Assembly (NCBI GenBank): GCA_003218375.1
Contig: QHNH01000015.1
Location: forward strand, 1-64,000
Direction: 5' to 3'
Source: Verrucomicrobiota bacterium
GTDB lineage: Bacteria > Verrucomicrobiota > Verrucomicrobiia > Chthoniobacterales > UBA10450
DNA length: 64,000 bases
This document shows positions 9,154 to 17,700 of the stretch, piece after piece (the first letter of the stretch is position 1; each line of letters starts with the position of its first letter). The position numbers were made by a program, and so were the translations under genes. Below the pieces are notes generated by a model. That model was given only the letters and a program-made list of their open reading frames with translations, was not told where the DNA came from and searched no databases.

Positions 9154-10902
9154 TCATGGGATCGGCATCGGCTTTTTCAGGTCGAGGCGCAGCTCGTAGG
9201 GAAACGCCCACTCGGTGTTGGTGGGCGTAGTCGGCTTGATGTATTTCGCCTGGTTATTCGGATCGAGCGCGAACCAGGGCGAGCTGACGAGGTTCCGGAA
9301 ATAATCGACCACCACTTCCTGCTGCTTCGGGTTGAAAAGATACAGGCCGCGGACGAGCACGCCGTCGATCACTGGGACGGCGGGCGTCGCACCGGGACGC
9401 GGAGGCGGCGCCGTCGGCACGGGCGTCGCGGCTGCGAGAGAGCGCGCGTCGGGGGCGCCGAGAGGTTTGCCGCCGGAAGTCGGGACCAGTTCCGTGATCC
9501 AGATGTCTTCCTTCGGCAATCGCTCATTGAGATCTTCGAGAACGAGCGGCCAGAAACTGCGCTCGTTGATCGCCGCGACGAGTGGTGCCGATCGATTATC
9601 CAGGGCCGTCGTCTCTTTCCGGACCTGCGTCATTTGCGTTTCGAGCCGATGCATCCCATCAACTTTTTCCTGGAGATGCGCCGTGGCCCGGTCTTCCACC
9701 TGCGCCGCGCGCCAAAAATAAACACCCCAGGCCAGGAACCCGAGAACCACGCACGCCGCCGCGAGCATGAAAGCCGGCCGCCGCCGTTCCATTTCCTGCC
9801 GGCGAACGACGCTTTGCGGCCGCAGATTCAACTCCATCGGGCAGGTCATCGCGCTGCGGAGCGCGAGGCCCGTGAGCTCGCCGAGGAGATGCGCGGAGTG
9901 CGCGACTTCCGCCGCGTCCACCGCTTCCGAAACAGCGACGTTGCGCAGCGGATTGAAGAACTCGACCGGCACCTGGAGTTTCTCCTGAAAAAACTCGCGC
10001 ATGTACGGCGTGCTCGTACTGCCGCCGCATAAATAAAGCCGGTCGGGCGCGTTCCCCTGTTGTTGCGCGCGATAATGGCTGATCGAGCGCATCATCTCGG
10101 CGTGGAGCCGCGTCATGGTGCCGCGGACGATTTTTGAAACCCGCGCCACGTCCGGGTCGGGCGGTTCCGCGTAGGCGCCGCCGAGGCTCACGAATCCGTC
10201 CCGTTTTTTCCGGAACTCCGCGGCGCCGATCGGTTCGTTGAATTCCTTCGCGATCGCGGATGAAACCGAGCCGCCGCCGATGGCCACGCTCCGGGAAAAG
10301 ATTTTGCCGGGCTCGATGAAAAGGAGATTGGTCGTGCGCGCGCCGATATCGACGAGGAGCGAACAGCCGGCGAGATCGCTGTAGTTGTAACGAAACGCAT
10401 TGTAGAGCGCCATCGTCGCCACGCACACGATCGACGTGCGCAGGCCCGCGCCTTCGACCGCGGCGTTCACGCCCTCGAGCAAATCTTCCTTGATCGCGAC
10501 GAGCACGACCTGGATTTGCTCGTCCGCGCCGTCGCCGACGAGCTGGTAATCCCAGACCACTTCATCGATCGGGAACGGCACGTTCTGCTGCGCCTCGAAC
10601 GCGATGATGCGCTCGATCTTTTCTTCCTCCACCGCCGGCAATTTCACGAACCGCGCGAAGACCGATTGCGCGGCGATCGCGTAATTGACCGGGCCGCCTT
10701 TTATTCCCAGCTCGCCCAGCATCTCGCGCAACGCCGCGCCGATTTGCGCGTTGCGAGTGCTTTCGTTCGACGCGTCCGCCAGGATTTCGCGTAACCGGTA
10801 ACCGTTCAGGACCAGCCCGCCGTTGGGTTGGGTATGGAATTCAGCGAGCCCAACGGTTTGCGAACCGAGGTTCAGGCTGAGAATGCGGGTCGCGGCGGCC
10901 AT
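9154..10902 (-). CDS. Amuc_1101-like PilM protein with C-terminal PilN-like domain
   Basis: The product has 582 residues from the ATG at 10902 (MAAATRILSLNLGSQTVGLA); a start at 10932 would add ten residues. The first 350 or so residues are an actin-like ATPase of the PilM type: phosphate-1 loop LSLNLGSQTVGLAEF, SVFARFVKLPAVEEEKIERI, AQQNVPFPIDEVVWDYQ, LLVDIGARTTNLLF and YLCGGSTSTPYM. A membrane segment follows (FMLAAACVVLGFLAWGVYFW), then a coiled coil and a periplasmic domain with ERLPKEDIWITELVP, like PilN. PilM and PilN are usually separate; here they are one chain, as in the Amuc_1101 family. It would link the cytoplasmic scaffold to the periplasmic alignment proteins. Confidence 0.88.
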   Translation of the reverse strand: MAAATRILSLNLGSQTVGLAEFHTQPNGGLVLNGYRLREILADASNESTRNAQIGAALREMLGELGIKGGPVNYAIAAQSVFARFVKLPAVEEEKIERIIAFEAQQNVPFPIDEVVWDYQLVGDGADEQIQVVLVAIKEDLLEGVNAAVEGAGLRTSIVCVATMALYNAFRYNYSDLAGCSLLVDIGARTTNLLFIEPGKIFSRSVAIGGGSVSSAIAKEFNEPIGAAEFRKKRDGFVSLGGAYAEPPDPDVARVSKIVRGTMTRLHAEMMRSISHYRAQQQGNAPDRLYLCGGSTSTPYMREFFQEKLQVPVEFFNPLRNVAVSEAVDAAEVAHSAHLLGELTGLALRSAMTCPMELNLRPQSVVRRQEMERRRPAFMLAAACVVLGFLAWGVYFWRAAQVEDRATAHLQEKVDGMHRLETQMTQVRKETTALDNRSAPLVAAINERSFWPLVLEDLNERLPKEDIWITELVPTSGGKPLGAPDARSLAAATPVPTAPPPRPGATPAVPVIDGVLVRGLYLFNPKQQEVVVDYFRNLVSSPWFALDPNNQAKYIKPTTPTNTEWAFPYELRLDLKKPMPIP

Positions 10903-10965
10903 CGGATGGAAGCTCCCAATCCCAAATCCCACACCTCAAGTAAATCCCAAACTGCCGCGCTCCGC

Positions 10966-11135
10966 GCGGCAAGCTCCAAATTCCAAGAACCAAGCTCCAG
11001 AGAAATTCCAAATTCCAAACCCCAAAATCTGGATATCGCGCTGGACTGACATCTTCGTAGGCGTGGCGCTTTGAAATTTGCTTGGAGCTTGGTGCTTCTC
11101 TGGAGCTTGGAGCTTGGGATTTGGAGCTTGCCCGC
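10966..11135. repeat. word-like inverted repeat (AAGCTCCAAATTCCAAG type)
   Basis: The left arm (10966-11019) is a chain of short words such as AAGCTCCAAATTCCAAG and AAGCTCCAGAGAAATTCC. The right arm (11079-11135) is its reverse complement with CTCC/ATTCC word swaps. The two arms align over about 55 bases, and mismatches fall in the same three-base slots. It lies between the PilM-like and Amuc_1102-like genes. Confidence 0.85.
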
Positions 11136-11136
11136 A

Positions 11137-11790
11137 TCAGCGGGGTTTAATTTGCTCGTAACGGTCCCAATACAGCGGCGCGAACGGCGTTTCGTTCTTG
11201 TTCAACACGAAACCGCTCAGCGCCGGCAGGGCTGCATACCATTGACCCGGCGTGCGCGCGAAACTCATCTCGTCCTTGATCGCGCCCTGCTGGACGATTT
11301 GCACCGCGACGTTCTGGATCGAGTTCGGCGTCAGTGCGGCTTTGCCCATGAAACGCGCGAGCGCCCGTGGTGAAACGTACATGACCGACCGGTTCTCCCG
11401 GCCGGCCGCGATATTGACGTGGGTCACTTCGCCGGTGAGCAGCTTGCCATTCACGAGAATGAAATATTTGAAGGTCAGCTCCGCGGTGAACTCGGGCGCG
11501 GCGGCGAACTCCGCTTCCACTTCCAGCCAGCGGTCGCGCTGATTCGACGGATATTGCTGCGCCCCCGTGTAGGTAAACTCCGGCGTGCTCACCAAATTCT
11601 TCGTGATTTTCGTGAGCTGAAAATCAGCGCCGCGCGTCTGGCCAAATAGCGCGGCATCGCCCAGAAAGGAAACAAGCGCGATCACAAACCAGGTAGGGAC
11701 GCCTTTCCGAGGCGTCCGACTCTCTGTTGGGACGTGTGAAATCCGATTTGTCGGACGCCTCGGAAAGGCGTCCCTACCTGAGGTTGTCAC
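11137..11790 (-). CDS. Amuc_1102-like pilus protein
   Basis: This is an exported protein with one hydrophobic segment ([18 protein letters not shown]) and a beta-rich body ([79 protein letters not shown]-like end). The content and the place upstream of the PilM-like gene match the Amuc_1102 family. The longest frame starts at a GTG (11790) overlapping the stop of the preceding gene as GTGA. However, its first 30 or so residues are encoded by a palindromic repeat (11691-11779). A GTG at 11685 just before the hydrophobic segment is the alternative start (183 residues). The start is therefore uncertain; the coupled GTGA start would keep basic residues (RTPRKG) before the hydrophobic stretch. Confidence 0.78.
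   Translation of the reverse strand: MTTSGRDAFPRRPTNRISHVPTESRTPRKGVPTWFVIALVSFLGDAALFGQTRGADFQLTKITKNLVSTPEFTYTGAQQYPSNQRDRWLEVEAEFAAAPEFTAELTFKYFILVNGKLLTGEVTHVNIAAGRENRSVMYVSPRALARFMGKAALTPNSIQNVAVQIVQQGAIKDEMSFARTPGQWYAALPALSGFVLNKNETPFAPLYWDRYEQIKPR
11691..11779. repeat. palindromic repeat overlapping the 5' end of the Amuc_1102-like gene
   Basis: The arms AGGTAGGGACGCCTTTCCGA and TCGGAAAGGCGTCCCTACCT are perfectly inverted over about 30 bases, with a 29-base loop. The core resembles family A (AGGGACG) with inner palindrome GCCTTTCCGAGGC. If translation starts at 11790 the repeat is read as protein. Confidence 0.85.
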
Positions 11791-12755
11791 TGTATTCGTT
11801 CACCGAGTTCGCCGCGCTCCAGGCAACCTTTGAAATACTCGATCGTTTTCGTGATTCCTTCCTCGAACTCGATCTTCGGCTCCCAGCCCAAAACTTTTCG
11901 CGCCCGGGTGATATCGGGCTGGCGGACCTTCGGATCGTCCACCGGCAGCGGCTTGTGCTCGACCTTCGATTTCGTTCCCGTGATCCGGGTGATCTCTTCC
12001 GCGAATTGTTTGATCGTCATCTCGCGCGGGTTGCCGATGTTCACCGGCTCGTGGAAATCGCTCATCGCCAGCCGGAAAATCCCGTCGATCAGATCCGACA
12101 CGTAACAGAACGAGCGCGTCTGCGAGCCGTCGCCAAAAATGGTGAGCGGCGTCCCGCTCAGTGCCTGGCCGATGAACGCCGGAACCACCCGCCCGTCTCG
12201 GAGTCGCATTCGCGGCCCGTAAGTATTGAAGATGCGGACGATCTTCGTGTCGATCCCGTGGTAGCGGTGGTACGCCATCGTCATCGCCTCCGCGAAGCGC
12301 TTTGCTTCATCGTAAACGCCGCGGGGCCCGATCGGGTTCACGTTACCCCAGTAATCTTCCGTCTGCGGATGAACCAGCGGATCGCCGTAACACTCCGAAG
12401 TCGACGCGAGGACGAACGTCGCCTTCTTCGCTTTCGCGAGTCCGAGCGTGTTATGAGTCCCAAGCGCGCCGACTTTCAAGGTTGGGATCGGCAGCTCCAG
12501 GTAATCGATCGGGCTGGCCGGCGACGCGAAATGGAACACGTAGTCGACCGCGTCTTCGACCAGGATGTAATTCGAGACGTTATGCTTGATGAAGCGGTAA
12601 TTCTCATTCCCGCCCAGGTGCGCAACGTTCGCCGGATTCCCCGTGACCAGATTATCGATCGCAATGACCCGATGCCCCTCCCCCAGGAGCCGGTCCGTGA
12701 GATGCGATCCGAGAAACCCCGCCCCACCCGTAACCACTGAAATCTTCTGCGCCAT
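11787..12755 (-). CDS. UDP-glucuronate decarboxylase (UDP-xylose synthase), extended SDR
   Basis: The product has 322 residues. It carries the N-terminal NAD-binding glycine motif ([12 protein letters not shown]), the [11 protein letters not shown] and STSECYGDP signatures and the SDR catalytic Tyr-Lys pair in YDEAK (about residues 144-148). These are typical of UXS enzymes, which convert UDP-glucuronate to UDP-xylose for polysaccharide synthesis in the cytoplasm. Length is normal for bacterial UXS. The stop overlaps the GTG of the Amuc_1102-like gene, so it may be the first gene of the pilus-like transcript. A 36-bp element shared with the NupC gene lies nine bases before the ATG. A UDP-glucose 4-epimerase-type activity is less likely given the motifs. 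Confidence 0.9.
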   Translation of the reverse strand: MAQKISVVTGGAGFLGSHLTDRLLGEGHRVIAIDNLVTGNPANVAHLGGNENYRFIKHNVSNYILVEDAVDYVFHFASPASPIDYLELPIPTLKVGALGTHNTLGLAKAKKATFVLASTSECYGDPLVHPQTEDYWGNVNPIGPRGVYDEAKRFAEAMTMAYHRYHGIDTKIVRIFNTYGPRMRLRDGRVVPAFIGQALSGTPLTIFGDGSQTRSFCYVSDLIDGIFRLAMSDFHEPVNIGNPREMTIKQFAEEITRITGTKSKVEHKPLPVDDPKVRQPDITRARKVLGWEPKIEFEEGITKTIEYFKGCLERGELGERIQ

Positions 12756-12764
12756 GCAGGGCTG

Positions 12765-12800
12765 TTTCTAATTCGCGATGAAATCCTTGGCGAGCGATTT
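12765..12800 (-). promoter_or_regulatory. 36-bp conserved element upstream of the UXS start codon
   Basis: On the minus strand it reads AAATCGCTCGCCAAGGATTT then CATCGCGAATTAGAAA. The same element, with 34 of 36 bases equal, lies at 19308-19343, eight bases before the start of the nucleoside transporter gene. Here it ends nine bases before the ATG. It has no gene of its own. It may be a shared 5'-UTR element or a mobile repeat with a fixed insertion point. Confidence 0.7.
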
Positions 12801-12809
12801 GTGTCGTAC

Positions 12810-12869
12810 TGGAGGGACGGGCGCCGTCCGTCCCGATAACTATTGGACGACGCAGCGGTCGTCCCTCCA
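12810..12869. repeat. palindromic repeat, family A
   Basis: The arms TGGAGGGACGGGCGCCGTCC and GGACGACGCAGCGGTCGTCC (then CTCCA) are inverted. The inner palindromes differ between arms. Confidence 0.8.
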
Positions 12870-13106
12870 TCGAGATCCTCGTTCCCAATGCCTGCCCGCC
12901 GTGGCGGGTTGCACTTGGGAACAGCAATGCCGCCGCGCCGATCATATCTGCGCGCAGAGTTTCGGATTGCCGCCAAGCAGCGGGGAAACTACGTTCCGGT
13001 CGACGGCCCTCCGCTTGAAAACTTTTCTCCAGAAATCCAACCGTAATAGACGGGAAAATCCCGCCTTTAAATGCGGGATTTTCCCATCTACTTCTCGTTA
13101 GACCTC
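12870..13106. other. gene-free stretch with two hairpins, before the first cassette
   Basis: No convincing gene is seen. It holds a hairpin with outer arms GTTCCCAA/TTGGGAAC and inner GCCCGCC/GGCGGGT (about 12892-12932). It also holds a perfect 13-base-pair stem GGGAAAATCCCGC/GCGGGATTTTCCC at 13052-13085 with an A/T-rich stem end. The second could act as a terminator or mark the edge of the cassette array that begins at 13097. Confidence 0.6.
13097..13103 (+). other. attC R'-type half site (GTTAGAC)
   Basis: GTTAGAC fits the integron consensus GTTRRRY and lies four bases before the ATG of the first small gene. No matching R'' partner was found upstream, so this is probably the right end of a decayed attC. 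Confidence 0.5.
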
Positions 13107-13424
13107 ATGCGCATCGTCTCATTGTCGCTGTTCGTCGTGCTCACAGCCTGCGCATCGTCAGATCAGTCAGCGCTACGCGAGATCGAGAAGCAATACGTGA
13201 CGACCTACTACGACCGCAATCACGATGGTATCGTGGACTTCGAGCTACATGACATTCCAGGTGCGGCTGACGCCGCTTGGGCCCTCAGCGACACGAAGTT
13301 CAGAGGACGCTACGACGTTCGTTTGAAGTTTGGCTACGCATTTCAGCGAGAGAAAGTTGATCTCCCTGTTCCGAAGAACGTGAAGGTTACTTCGGGCAAG
13401 CCTCCAGTGTTTACCACCCGATGA
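13107..13424 (+). CDS. small lipoprotein with EF-hand-like loop (cassette gene)
   Basis: The product has 105 residues from the ATG at 13107. A longer start at 13071 would read through the upstream hairpin and half site. The N-terminus is a lipoprotein signal (MRIVSLSLFVVLTACASS, lipobox LTAC). The mature part has DRNHDGIVDFEL, which fits a calcium-binding EF-hand/dockerin-type loop, followed by a short beta-rich tail. No family is recognised. It is flanked by GTTAGAC upstream and by an attC-like site that begins one base after its stop, so it is best read as an integron-type gene cassette. Confidence 0.65.
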   Translation: MRIVSLSLFVVLTACASSDQSALREIEKQYVTTYYDRNHDGIVDFELHDIPGAADAAWALSDTKFRGRYDVRLKFGYAFQREKVDLPVPKNVKVTSGKPPVFTTR

Positions 13425-13425
13425 G

Positions 13426-13549
13426 GTCTAACCAATCGCTGGAGCCAACCGCTGGCCGCTGTGAAGTCCACATTTGATTTTATGAAACAGTTCTCAATGT
13501 TTGCCATGCTCGCCGCCACCAGCGGTGGCTCAGCTCAGTCTCGTTAGAT
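13426..13549 (+). other. attC-like integron recombination site
   Basis: The left box GTCTAAC (13426-13432) fits RYYYAAC and the right box GTTAGAT (13543-13549) fits GTTRRRY. Inside them, GAGCCAACCGCTGG pairs with CCAGCGGTGGCTC with one extra base, as expected for the bulged stem of a folded attC. The central loop is about 65 bases and carries no gene. Confidence 0.7.
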
Positions 13550-13566
13550 CCTGACGCCCTCACGAT

Positions 13567-13875
13567 ATGCCAGCGTTGCTCTTCCGATACGTATTGCCGT
13601 TCTTTTTTCTCGTCGCCCTCGTCGGTGCCGCCGTGCTCTGGACTAAAACCAGACGAGCGGCTGCGCTCGTCCAGATGATCGCTTGTCTTGTCATATTCCT
13701 GATACTCGCTCTTGAGCAGGTCGCCGAATACCTGATGAGGGCTGCAAAGCCGCAACTGCTGAATTTTATTAACGGCGCCGATATGCAGTTTGGTGGGCAA
13801 ATTCTTCTGATTATCTGTTTTGTCGCGCTTCCCATCGGCTACCTTTGGTATGCGCTCACACAAAAGCGGACCTAA
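13567..13875 (+). CDS. small integral membrane protein (cassette gene)
   Basis: The product has 102 residues with three likely membrane helices (YVLPFFFLVALVGAAVLW, AALVQMIACLVIFLILAL and GGQILLIICFVALPIGYLWY) and a basic C-terminal tail. No family is recognised. The start lies 18 bases after the right box of the upstream attC site, and its stop overlaps the left box of the next attC-like site, which is the normal layout of an integron cassette gene. Confidence 0.65.
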   Translation: MPALLFRYVLPFFFLVALVGAAVLWTKTRRAAALVQMIACLVIFLILALEQVAEYLMRAAKPQLLNFINGADMQFGGQILLIICFVALPIGYLWYALTQKRT

Positions 13876-13956
13876 TCATGCGGTGCAGCGAACTCCGAAG
13901 GCTTTCGCACGACAGGCCGCCAGCCGCCGTTGATCCCGTGTCTCAGGAGATTACGT
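13870..13956 (+). other. degenerate attC-like site
   Basis: The left box ACCTAAT differs in the last base from RYYYAAC, and the right box ATTACGT is off-consensus. The sequence next to the left box (GCGGTGCAGCGAAC) resembles GATGCAGCGAACCGC at the same place in the 20671 site. It is probably a decayed attC between two cassettes. Confidence 0.45.
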
Positions 13957-13965
13957 TCTCCGTCA

Positions 13966-14433
13966 ATGTCACCAGTGTCACTAAGACTTGTCCTGTTTAG
14001 CGCGGTAACGGTAATGATGCCTGCTGTTCTTATCGCCCAGACGATGAAGGGGGCTTCGGGCTCACATCGAATTGCCGATGCGATCCCGATGAAGGCTGTT
14101 GTCCACCAAGTGCCGCCGGAATATCCGTACGAAGCGCGTCGGAGTCACATCATTGGCTCCGGGATTCTGAGTGGCCAGGTCGACATCAAAACTGGGATTG
14201 TCACATCTGTCGCGATGGAGAAGAGCACAGGCAACACTATCCTCGACCAGGCTGCTTTGAACGCGTTTCGTCAGTGGCGTTTCAAACCCGGAACGGTGCG
14301 CCATTTCCGTACTCCCATTAACTTTACCATGGGCGATTTCCGAAACGGGCCCTCGACGTCCTCTCAGTCGGGTGACGGGCTGGGCATTACGAAAAATAGC
14401 GATGCCGGCAAGAGCGCGTCGGGCCACCGGTAG
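13966..14433 (+). CDS. secreted TonB C-terminal-domain protein (cassette-like gene)
   Basis: The product has 155 residues from the ATG at 13966 (MSPVSLRLVLFSAVTVMMPA signal, cleaved near LIAQ). A TTG start at 13930 would read through the attC-like site. The mature part is a TonB C-terminal domain: VPPEYPYEARRSHIIGSGIL, GQVDIKTGIVTSVAM and STGNTILDQAALNAFRQWRF, then KPG. Unlike true TonB it has a cleavable-type signal and no Pro-rich spanning linker. It therefore looks like one of the orphan periplasmic TonB-C proteins common in soil bacteria. It starts ten bases after the degenerate attC site. A full attC downstream was not found. Confidence 0.75.
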   Translation: MSPVSLRLVLFSAVTVMMPAVLIAQTMKGASGSHRIADAIPMKAVVHQVPPEYPYEARRSHIIGSGILSGQVDIKTGIVTSVAMEKSTGNTILDQAALNAFRQWRFKPGTVRHFRTPINFTMGDFRNGPSTSSQSGDGLGITKNSDAGKSASGHR

Positions 14434-14479
14434 GAGTTGTCGCGGTTCGCCGAGTGTGGAAGCGGAGCTTCCGGGACAG

Positions 14480-14620
14480 CGGCATTGATTCGCTTCTCCC
14501 GAAGCTCACCCCTGGGGGCTTGGTCCATCTCGCACCGCTCCCGCGGGCTCGATTGATTCGGGTGCTCCCGCAGCCTCACCCTTCGGGCTAGGTTCATCTT
14601 GCACTGCTCACGAGGAGTCT
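14480..14620. repeat. two imperfect tandem repeats of about 55-80 bp
   Basis: CTCCCGAAGCTCACCC...GGGGGCTTGGTCCATCTCGC and CTCCCGCAGCCTCACCC...GGGCTAGGTTCATCTTGC follow each other in the same direction, each ending in GCACxGCTC. No gene is seen. The repeat fills most of the gap between the cassette array and the terminator at 14651. Confidence 0.65.
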
Positions 14621-14650
14621 GGGTGGGCCAGGCGCTGCCGCCAAAACAAA

Positions 14651-14676
14651 GCGGGCGGGATTTTCGTCCCGCCCGC
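14651..14676 (-). terminator. intrinsic terminator after the TonB-dependent receptor gene
   Basis: A perfect 10-base-pair stem GCGGGCGGGA/TCCCGCCCGC with a six-base loop is followed on the minus strand by TTTGTTTT. It lies 28 bases after the receptor stop codon. Confidence 0.8.
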
Positions 14677-14703
14677 GACTTTGCTTCGATCGATCGGTGA
14701 CGC

Positions 14704-17700
14704 TTAGAAACTTATCCGGATGCCGAGCTGCACTTTCCAGCGGGAATCCAAGTCCTGGTCGGATTGGACGATGGCCTTCGCGCCAGTCCCGGTATAGGTA
14801 TAGAACTGGGTGGTGCTGTTGAGAGTCACCGGCTGCGGGGTGGCGAAGGTGCTGAAGCGTTTGATCTGGCCCCAGTTGTCATCCAGCAGGTTGGTGAAGT
14901 TAAGAATGTCGGCGGTAAGTTCCGCCCAGACCCATTTCACCGGAATCCGCTGTCTGAAAGACAGGTCAAGACGGTTGATCCAGGGATCGCGGCCCCCGTT
15001 GCGCGGAGCGATGCCCCCGCGATGCTTTCTCAGAAACTCGTTGTGATCGATGTAATCGTTGTAGGCGGCGAAGTTCTGGGCGTTGGTCTGGGTACTTCCA
15101 GTAGGTGCCCTAAACAGGGCGCCGATCGGATCGTTGGGACCAGTCGGGACATAGATCAGGTCGTTGCTGAACAGGCCGTCGCCGTTGGCATCGCCGTTGT
15201 AAAGGACGCTATAGGGATGGCCCGAGGCGCCTTCATAAACCGCGCCGATGGTTGTGTCCCAACCTTTCCAGAATGCGTGGGTATAGGTGAGGACGCCCAG
15301 GAACCGGTGGCGCAATTCAAAGTCCGAGATGCTGAGGACGTCGAGATTCGGATTGCCGGCCACGGGATTGAAACCGAAGTTCGACGAAGCCTGGCTGGAG
15401 GACGTGCTGTTCACGTCGTACGCCCGCCCAAAGGTGTAGGCGAACTTGCCGTACCAACCGTCTCCCGGATCGGGCCGCTCGATTTGCCCCGTCAGGTTGT
15501 AGGAGTAACCGCTGTTGGTGTTGTCCAGCAGGATGACGCTACCGAAGCTCTTGTCCCGGTTTAATCCACCGAACACGGGACGGCCATCTTCAGTCCGGGT
15601 TCTAACGAAGTTTCCCAGATTGATATTTTTCTCGGTCACGGCTTTCAGGGTCTTTGTGTAGAGACCTTCGACGGTCGCGATCAGGTTCCAAAAGGGCAGC
15701 TTCTGATCGAGGGCCAGGCTGCTTCGCCAGTTTGAAGGCGTCTCGAAGTCCTTATCGTTAATATCGATTTCCGGAACGACGGCCGTGCCTCCTCCGATTG
15801 GAGGGGGCGGATTTCTTGGATCTCCCTTGAAGAAGCCCGGGGTGAGCGCGGGCTGGCCGGTGCCGCCAAAGTTTTGAGTGACGCGTTTGAAATCAACGCC
15901 AGTGCCGCCGTACTGGTTGGTATACAAGACGCCCAGGGTCCGGGTGCCAAAAATACCTGTCCCGCCACGGACCTGGGTCTTCTTGTTATCGAACACATCC
16001 CAGTTGAACCCGATGCGGGGTGAGTAAATGACGTCACCCTCGATATCGGCAGTACTGCGGCCGGGGAAGTCAGCGGCGAACTGCGGATTGAAGAACGGAT
16101 CGTCCGGATAAACGTGGGTGTCGATGCGGATGCCGGCGGTCAGCACCAGGTTCGGGCGAATCTTCCATTTATCCTGCAGGTAACCGCTGAAATCGAACAA
16201 GCGCACTTCCGTGATCGGGATGGTGCCCGGCACAGTGGGGATGGTCACCGAATAATTGCTCGGGGCGCCGCGCTGGTAGTTTTGGGTGGCGGTGAAGGCG
16301 GTCGCACCACTGCCGGTCGCCCGGAAATCAAACGCTCCGAAGAAATCCCGGAGAAACTTGTTTTCGAAAGCCAGAAACTCGTTTTGGGTTCCCAGGAGGA
16401 ACTCGTGGTTGCCGAGAGTATAAGTGGCATTGATGGTCGCCTCGATCTGCTCCTGGTTCAGGAAGTTTTCCTGGCTGAACTGTTCCGAACCGAAGCGGAC
16501 ATCGCCGTAGGTCTCGTGCACGACCACGGAAGGGAAGATGCCGTTCGGCACGCGCTCCGCGCTGGTGTTGTTGAAAACAACGCGACTCTCTGTGGAGAAG
16601 TTAGAATTCCAGGTGTCGAAGATCTGGAGCGTCATCGAGTCGAACTCGATCGGTTTGGAGTATTGGCGGCTCTTGAGGTCAAAGGTGGTGCCTCGGAAAA
16701 GGCCGAACTGGTTGGTGCCCTCGACGTGGTTGTAGGTAATCGAGGCGTGGTGGCCCGGAAGCACGTTCCAATCGAATTTCATCAGGAACTTGTTGTCCTC
16801 GATGATGGTTGACTCCTGGCCGCTGCCGCCTGGATCAAAATGATAAGTGCTGTTGGTGATACTGATGATGTCGCCGACACTGTTCGGGCCGGTCAGCACG
16901 AATTTCGACGTGTCGCCGATGATCGGGATCAGGGCGCGTTTCTGTTCGTAGCTGACAAAGAAAAAGAGAACGTCTTTAAAAACCGGTCCGTCCAGGCGGG
17001 CGCCCCAGGTATAATCATGAAAGGCCGCCACTGGCATGCGGATCCGCGAACCTTCGCCGACCAGGTCCTCGTTGCGGCCGACGCCGTAAACCGATCCGTG
17101 AAAGGTATTGCTGCCGCTGCGGGTAATGGCATTGATGGAGGCGCCGGCGAAATTGCTCTCCCGCACGTCGAACGGCGCGATGTTGACTCGGAATTGATCG
17201 ATCGCATCGAGGCTGATCGGTTCCGCGCTTTCGGTCGGCGCGCCCGTGCCGCCGCCAGTCGTGGCCAGACCGAACGCGTCGCTGATCGTCGCGCCGTCCA
17301 CCTGGATGTTGTTTGAACGGTTGTTTTGTCCCGCGGCCGACGCACCCTGGCGGGCGAGCGTGCTGATCTGCGGGGTGAGCCGAATGTAATCATTCAGGCT
17401 GCGCGTGATGGTCGGCAAATTGTTGATTTCCTTCCGGTCCACATAGGTGCTGGTGCCAGTACGGTCTGAGCTGTACAAATCCTCGACGGCAGTGCCCGAG
17501 ACCACGACACGCTCTGTGGTGGCGCCTTCCGTCGTCGTCACCGTCGTCTCCGTCGGGGCCGCGCCCGCGCTCAATTGCAGATTCACTTCGGCCGTTTGCA
17601 TCAGGGTGGTGAAGATGCCTGATCTCGTCTTGCTCTGGCCGTTGGCGGAGGCGGTGATCCGGAATGGTCCGCCCGTCCGGACGTTGGGAATATCCCAGCG

